Shown here piece by piece: positions 59,550 through 64,000 of a stretch of DNA of 64,000 nt (the stretch's first letter is position 1; every line of letters starts with the position of its first letter). The position numbers and the translations under genes were made by a program. The notes under the pieces were generated by a model. That model worked only from the letters and a program-made list of their open reading frames with translations. It was not told where the DNA came from and did not search any database. The stretch is from Sinosporangium album. GTDB lineage: Bacteria; Actinomycetota; Actinomycetes; Streptosporangiales; Streptosporangiaceae. Location: NCBI RefSeq assembly GCF_900100605.1, contig NZ_FNCN01000013.1, positions 124,001 through 188,000 on the forward strand, in the 5' to 3' direction.

Positions 59550-59576
59550 AACTCTTAGTTAACTTTCCTAAGAGTT
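59550..59576 (-). promoter_or_regulatory. Inverted repeat upstream of the LPMO gene
   Basis: AACTCTTAG-N9-CTAAGAGTT is a perfect 9-bp dyad 69 bp before the LPMO ATG, AT-rich against a GC-rich background. It differs from the DasR site and may bind a substrate-responsive regulator. Confidence 0.6.
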
Positions 59577-59630
59577 TGGAAGAGGGTAGTCCCCGGGGAG
59601 GGGTCGGTCAAGCGTTTTGGTGACCCGGAG

Positions 59631-60245
59631 TCACGGCTTCCGGCGCGATCGCATCGGGGATTCCGGCGCGGCCCCCGGCCGCTCCTCGTCGAACCGCGCC
59701 CCCCTCGGGTGGCGCAGCGACCTCAACGGCTGCAGCAGCCACAGCCACACCGACGCCCCCGCCACGGCCGCCGCGAAAAGCGCGAAGGGCCAGGACTCCA
59801 GTACGGCTTTCGCCACCAGCGCCACGGCCGCCGTCATCGCCAGGGACAGGAAGATCGCGCCCGCGATGCCCAGCGTGTTGGCCCGGCGCAGCAGCATCGC
59901 CTTGGAGCCCGTACGGAACAGCACCCGGTGCTGCGCGGCCGGGGCGATGAAACAGATGCTCGCGAACGCCGACCCCATCAACGCCACGAAGAACAGCCAC
60001 TTGCCGAGCGTGTCGACCTTGCCGAAGCCCGCGGCGAACGGGATCGTCAGCAGGAACGCGAACATCACCTGCACGCCCGTGACGGCGACCCGCAGCTCTT
60101 GGAGCAGCTCCATCAGCTCGCGGTTCACGCGTTCCCTGGGGCCCTCACCCGTGCCGGGACGCCCTCTGTCGGCGTGGACCGCCTCCAGGGAGTCCCTCCG
60201 GTGCGCCTGGGCGTCCCTGGGGGCGTCCCCGGACGGATCGGTCAT
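59631..60245 (-). CDS. DUF6328 family membrane protein
   Basis: From ATG 60245 the protein has 204 residues with a charged N-terminus and four membrane helices (starting ~55, ~85, ~132 and ~156). The DUF6328 pattern is LLQELRVAVTGVQVMFAFLL followed by IPFAAGF and CFIAPAAQHRVLFR. The role is unknown. Confidence 0.83.
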   Translation of the reverse strand: MTDPSGDAPRDAQAHRRDSLEAVHADRGRPGTGEGPRERVNRELMELLQELRVAVTGVQVMFAFLLTIPFAAGFGKVDTLGKWLFFVALMGSAFASICFIAPAAQHRVLFRTGSKAMLLRRANTLGIAGAIFLSLAMTAAVALVAKAVLESWPFALFAAAVAGASVWLWLLQPLRSLRHPRGARFDEERPGAAPESPMRSRRKP

Positions 60246-60502
60246 CGCGCAGCACCCTCTTGCCTGGTCGGCGTTCCTCCGTGCACGGGGGCTGGCGGCG
60301 GCGATGTGCACCGCCTCCGATGCGCGAGATCGTATCCAGATTGCCCCTTCGGTAAACGACTAGGCGACTTGTCTGCATATTTCTGATTGTTTCCGCCCGG
60401 CTGCGAAGCATGGGACAAGCCGTACCTTTTATTGGCGTCGTGTTGACGCTGACAGGGGAATGAGCTGCATCAAGATTGATCAACGATGTATGCGGGGGAA
60501 GC

Positions 60503-61786
60503 TTGGTCGAGCCGGGCCGGAGGAGCCTATTCAAAATCGCCGTGGGAGGAGTGGCGGTTCTCGCCTCGGGTGGCGTCGCGGTGCCCGCCCGAGCGACCGA
60601 CCGCCCCGAGCCCGCCCCCGACGCCACGCCTGAACCTGCGCCGGTCCACGCCGGCTGCTTCAGCGAGACCTTCAAGGGGCGGAACCTGCAGATCTGCCCC
60701 CATACACCGGTTGTGGATGACCTCATGGCGCGAGGGGTCTTCATCGACGGGGTGCCGCTGCTGATCGCGGTGCGCCACGGCACATACACCAGTGCCCTCA
60801 ACCTCCACACCGCCCACGACAGCCTGAAGGCGGCCGCTCGCGACGCCGTCAACCGCCTACAGGGCGCCGCCTTGGAACTCCGCCGCGGCCGTCTCGACCC
60901 GCCGGCTCTCGACCGGCCCGACCTTCCCGGTCGGCGCGGAGGTCAACGCCGCAGGCCCGGACGAGCCGGATATGTACGGCGGAACGTCGCGACCTTCACC
61001 TCGGCCGAACGCGCCGACTTCGTCGACGCCCTCCTCACCCTCAAAGACCAAGGCGTCTACGACTACCTCGTCGACCTCAGCCGCCGGTCCTTCAGCAGCC
61101 CCTGGAACGCCCAAACCCACGCCGGCTTCGTCCCGTGGCACCGGGCACTCCTCCTCCTGCTCGAAACACAGATCCAGCGGCTCAAACCCGCACTCGCACT
61201 GCCGTACTGGGACTGGGGCGCCGACAAGGGCCTCGCCGGCGCCCCCTTCACCACCGACCTCCTCGGCGGCAACGGCTACGCCGGCACCGGCGACCGGCCC
61301 CGCGCCGCCGAAGTCACCACCGGCCCCTTCGCCGCACGCACCGGCCAATGGCCCATCACCGTCCGCGAAGACAGCCGAGGCTACCTCCGCCGCGAAATCG
61401 GCCGCGCCGGCCCCGCCAGCTCCGGCCCCGGCCAGGTCAACCACTTCCTCGGCGACACGGTCTACGACCGGGCCCCCTTCGACACCACCGCCACCACAGA
61501 ACTCGAAGGCTGGTGGGGCACCCCGAACGCCATGCACAACCGGGCCCACACCTGGATCGGCGGCACGATGACCGCCGCCTCATCGGCCAACGACCCCCTC
61601 TTCTACCTCACCCACGCCTACATCGACAGCCTCTGGGCCGACTGGCAACTCCGCCACCCCGACGTCGCCAACGCCCTCCCCGCCGACCTCCTCGACACAC
61701 CCCTCGAACCCTTCAAGAGCGAGCTCAACTGGACCATCACCCCACGCCAACTGCTCAACCACGGCGCCTGGTACACCTACACCTGA
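60503..61786 (+). CDS. Single-chain MelC1-tyrosinase fusion, Tat-exported
   Basis: TTG 60503 is chosen after GGGGGA; TTG 60476 is an alternative. A Tat-like signal (GRRSLFKIAVGGVAVLAS) comes first. The next ~80 residues match the MelC1 copper-chaperone pattern (ETFKGRNLQI, GVFIDGVPLLIAVRHG, AARDAVNRLQGAAL). A basic linker follows, then a tyrosinase domain with CuA THAGFVPWHRALLLLLE and CuB MHNRAHTWIGG plus DPLFYLTHAYIDSLW. In Streptomyces MelC1 and MelC2 are separate proteins, so the fusion is unusual. It oxidises phenols or catechols. Confidence 0.8.
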   Translation: MVEPGRRSLFKIAVGGVAVLASGGVAVPARATDRPEPAPDATPEPAPVHAGCFSETFKGRNLQICPHTPVVDDLMARGVFIDGVPLLIAVRHGTYTSALNLHTAHDSLKAAARDAVNRLQGAALELRRGRLDPPALDRPDLPGRRGGQRRRPGRAGYVRRNVATFTSAERADFVDALLTLKDQGVYDYLVDLSRRSFSSPWNAQTHAGFVPWHRALLLLLETQIQRLKPALALPYWDWGADKGLAGAPFTTDLLGGNGYAGTGDRPRAAEVTTGPFAARTGQWPITVREDSRGYLRREIGRAGPASSGPGQVNHFLGDTVYDRAPFDTTATTELEGWWGTPNAMHNRAHTWIGGTMTAASSANDPLFYLTHAYIDSLWADWQLRHPDVANALPADLLDTPLEPFKSELNWTITPRQLLNHGAWYTYT

Positions 61787-61865
61787 CGCCGCCCCGCCCC
61801 CGCCGTACAGCCCCGCCAACGTGGCGTGAGGACCCCGCGGATGCCGCTATTCTTATGGATGTCGG

Positions 61866-61942
61866 GCGCCGCTAGCTCAGTTGGTTAGAGCAGCTGACTC
61901 TTAATCAGCGGGTCCGGGGTTCGAGTCCCTGGCGGCGCACCA
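61866..61942 (+). tRNA. tRNA-Lys (anticodon CTT), second copy
   Basis: All 77 bases equal those of the copy at 8760-8836, including the encoded CCA. Flanks differ. TATTCT at 61851-61856 is a likely -10 box. Confidence 0.97.
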
Positions 61943-61945
61943 CAC

Positions 61946-61981
61946 AGAGACCCCAAGTCAGTTCGCTGGCCTGGGGTCTCT
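61946..61981 (+). terminator. Hairpin after the second tRNA-Lys
   Basis: AGAGACCCCA and TGGGGTCTCT form a perfect 10-bp stem 3 bp after the tRNA. Only short T-rich bases follow. Confidence 0.7.
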
Positions 61982-62051
61982 CGGTTCTGTTCGGCGAGCG
62001 GTCGCCTCAACCGACCAGGCCGGACGCACGCCGACCTCGTAGAAAACCCCG

Positions 62052-62282
62052 TTGGCCAGGTCCGTTGCGCCCGGTATCATCCACCATCCCGATCAGCGCG
62101 AGCGGCATGGCAGCGATGCTTCGTGGGACCGCGACTGGAAGCTGCTGACCGGGTGGAAGCGCTGGATCGTGAACGATACGGGCCACCAGGCGTTCACCGA
62201 CATCCCGCTGCTCGGGCCCTTTCTCGGCATCAAGCCCGTACCCGGCACCGGTGGTCAGTCCTGGCGCCGAGCACGCTCGTAG
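62052..62282 (+). pseudogene. C-terminal remnant of an esterase/PAF-acetylhydrolase-like alpha/beta hydrolase
   Basis: The frame holds ASWDRDWKLLTGWKRW and NDTGHQAFTDIPLLGPFLGI, the typical region around the catalytic His (here in DTGHQAFTD) of PAF-acetylhydrolase-like esterases. Nucleophile and acid regions are absent upstream, where the tRNA hairpin begins, and the C-terminus is also cut. It marks a past rearrangement next to the tRNA. Confidence 0.55.
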
Positions 62283-62370
62283 GGGCCTTGGCGTACGCCG
62301 ATAGGTGGAACGCGCGGTCGTCATCGTCGTCGCCGCGGCACTCCGCGGTTCACCTCAGAGTCGGCTTCGG

Positions 62371-63999
62371 TCAGCCGACCGTGCCGCTTGTCCACACGGT
62401 GCGGCCGTCCAGCAGGGTCAGCTCGGAGGTGATGGTGTGCACCTCGTCGACCGGAACGGTCATGTAATCCTTGGAGAGCACCGCCAGGTCTGCGCGGTAG
62501 CCGGGGACGAGGCGCCCCCGGGAGCCGTCCTCGAAAGTGGACCAGGCGCTGCCCACGGTGTAGCCGCGCAGAGCCTCCTCCCTGGTGAGCAGGTTCTCCT
62601 CCGACAGCGTCGGCGTGCCCGACACCGTGAGTCCGGTGAGGAACCATTCCAGGCTGGTGAACGGGTTGTACGAGGCGGCACGCATGGCGTCCGAGCCCAG
62701 CGCGATCGGGACACCCGCCTCGATGAGAGCGCGCATTACCGGTGACTCCGCGATGCGGTCCGCTCCCCAGGCCGCGATCGCCTCCTCGCCGTCGAGCCGC
62801 AGCAGGCTCTGGACCATCACGCCCGCCCCGAGGGCCTTCAGCCGGGAGATGTGGTCCCTGGTGATTCCCATGCCGTGCACGATGGTCCAGCGGAGGCCCG
62901 AGATGGGGTGCACCTTGTCGATGCGCTCCCACACGTCCAGCAGCCGGTCGATGTAGAGGGTCTGTTGCGCGTGGATCTGCACGGTCCACCCCTTGGCCGC
63001 GAAGGGCAGGAGCAGCCGTTCGTGCATGTCCATGGCCTCGGGAGAGGTGTCTCCCAGCCGCGTTACGCCGTCATGACTGTGATAGAGGATCACCTCGCCA
63101 ATGCCCGACACCCGCATCATGTCGTCGCCGAAGTGTGGCTCAAGGAAACGGGCATAGCCCGCGAGCTCCTCCTCCTCCAAGCCGGGCGCCGACGAGTGGT
63201 GGTAGAGCCGCACACGCGTGGCCAGTTCTCCTCGGCGCCACGCCTCGTAGATCGGGCCGTAGACGTCCGGCCCGGTGTTGTAGCCGCCGCCGTCGACGCA
63301 GCCGGTCAGACCGACCCGGGCGAACTCGCGTGACAGCGCCGCCGTCGAGGCGACCTGCTCGTCGAAGGTAGGGGCCGGGAGCTGCTTGTAGAACCACGTC
63401 ATCAGAAAGCGGCCGGCCCCCCTGCCGTTCAGCTCGCCGTTCTCGTCCCGCTCGAACTCACCCTGTTCGGCCAGAGACGCCACCAGTTCCTCGGTGATCC
63501 CCATGGTCTTCATGCCGAGCGTGTTGAGCTGGACGTAGGCGTACTGCATCTGCACATAGACGGGGTGGTCAGGAGCCACTCTGTCCAGCTCTTCCTTGGT
63601 CGGGCCCCGACCGCTGTCCCGGAACTGCTTCGGGTCCCAGCCGCCGATGATCCGGATCCAGGTTCCCTTGGGAAGGCGCTGTGCCGCCTCCTCGATCGTC
63701 TCCAGCGCGGTGGACAGCCGGCGGACATCCTCCCAGCGCAGCTCGTCGTTCCAGGTGAGGCCGGCACGCATGAAGTGCACGTGTGAGTCGATCAGACCGG
63801 GGATCACCCGGCGGTCACCCAGATCCACCACCTCTGTCGTCCCGTCGGCCAGCGACCGTATCTCGTCGTCACTGCCCACCGATGTGATCACCCCGTTGCG
63901 GATCGCGAGGGCACTGACCTCGCCGGGAACGACGCTGGAATCGGCGAGTGTGGTGATCCGGCCGTTGACGAGAATCCGGTCGGGAACGGACGAAGTCAA
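62371..63999 (-). CDS. YtcJ-like metal-dependent amidohydrolase (start at window edge)
   Basis: This protein of ~542 residues has an N-terminal strand region (RILVNGRITTLADSSVVPGE), HxH in IPGLIDSHVHFMRAG, HAQQTLYIDRLLD, VHGMGITRDHISRLKALGAG and late Asp in IALGSDAMRAASYNPF, as in the YtcJ/amidohydrolase-3 group. The TTG at 63999 is the last possible start inside the window; the gene may begin a few codons beyond. The substrate is unknown. Confidence 0.85.
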   Translation of the reverse strand: MTSSVPDRILVNGRITTLADSSVVPGEVSALAIRNGVITSVGSDDEIRSLADGTTEVVDLGDRRVIPGLIDSHVHFMRAGLTWNDELRWEDVRRLSTALETIEEAAQRLPKGTWIRIIGGWDPKQFRDSGRGPTKEELDRVAPDHPVYVQMQYAYVQLNTLGMKTMGITEELVASLAEQGEFERDENGELNGRGAGRFLMTWFYKQLPAPTFDEQVASTAALSREFARVGLTGCVDGGGYNTGPDVYGPIYEAWRRGELATRVRLYHHSSAPGLEEEELAGYARFLEPHFGDDMMRVSGIGEVILYHSHDGVTRLGDTSPEAMDMHERLLLPFAAKGWTVQIHAQQTLYIDRLLDVWERIDKVHPISGLRWTIVHGMGITRDHISRLKALGAGVMVQSLLRLDGEEAIAAWGADRIAESPVMRALIEAGVPIALGSDAMRAASYNPFTSLEWFLTGLTVSGTPTLSEENLLTREEALRGYTVGSAWSTFEDGSRGRLVPGYRADLAVLSKDYMTVPVDEVHTITSELTLLDGRTVWTSGTVG

Positions 64000-64000
64000 T

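Noticed and set aside
8760-61942. Integrative element with tRNA attachment sites
   Set aside because: Both tRNAs are complete and equal over 77 bp only, and no integrase or excisionase gene was found between them.

Overview
The window comes from the chromosome of a high-GC actinomycete. Third codon positions are strongly GC-biased, GTG and TTG starts are common, the tetramer-rich word CGTACGG recurs, and the gene families (DUF2218, DUF2277, DUF6328, AA10 chitin oxidase, NHLM exporter, HK/LuxR pairs) are those of filamentous Actinomycetota. The CGTACGG bias and the mix of families lean towards the Streptosporangiales, but that placement is inference. There is no phage, integrase or transposase.

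Left part (1-8.2 kb): a GntR-TetR hybrid regulator faces an amidohydrolase-acetyltransferase pair. Two divergent iron genes (DUF2218 and a FhuF-like reductase) each carry an IdeR/DmdR1-type iron box. Next come cysteine dioxygenase with a small upstream frame, a second amidohydrolase facing a LacI-type regulator, a holin-like membrane protein and a small unknown gene. A tRNA-Lys(CUU) with a textbook terminator follows at 8.8 kb.

Peptide-export cluster (8.9-17.9 kb): a pseudo-receiver LuxR regulator, a SAM methyltransferase whose apparent start is ATA, a 52-residue precursor with a canonical double-glycine-type leader, a strong attenuator hairpin, an HlyD-like adaptor, a C39-peptidase ABC exporter and a second NHLM-type ABC exporter. 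No lanthipeptide, YcaO or radical-SAM enzyme is present, so the product class is open.

Decay zone (18.4-22.0 kb): remnants of a methyltransferase, of an unknown protein, of a Ser/Thr kinase cut exactly at the DFG region, and of a Wadjet-type JetD/TIGR02679 protein, around one intact-looking phosphotransferase.

Conflict and DNA-processing genes (22-38.8 kb): an NrtR-like Nudix regulator precedes a tightly coupled pair made of an MTA/SAH-nucleosidase-fold protein and a four-TM protein. Both carry the same short VGVQA...G.V motif, and the pair looks like a sensor/effector conflict module. Further on are a glyoxalase-like protein, a secreted protein, a CPA2 antiporter with a 12-bp repeat array, an NYN-domain protein facing an N6-adenine DNA methylase, an HK/RR pair, a NodS-like methyltransferase and a coupled three-gene cassette (Cas4/AddB-like Fe-S nuclease candidate, unknown protein, SF1 helicase).

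Right part (38.9-64 kb): DUF2277, a stand-alone asparagine-synthase-like protein with an 18-bp operator candidate, a 1.6-kb gene-poor stretch rich in repeats and hairpins, a C-terminally shortened cytokinin-dehydrogenase-like FAD oxidase, and a LacI-controlled sugar ABC operon. The LacI operator core recurs in front of two tandem ADP-ribosylglycohydrolases. A complete archaeal-style end-resection operon follows (HerA, SbcD/Mre11, SbcC/Rad50, NurA, with a coupled 43-residue Arg-rich frame between sbcC and nurA). The window then holds a DCC thiol oxidoreductase, an AA10 LPMO, a DUF6328 protein, a single-chain MelC1-tyrosinase fusion, a second identical tRNA-Lys, an esterase remnant and a YtcJ-like amidohydrolase running to the window edge.
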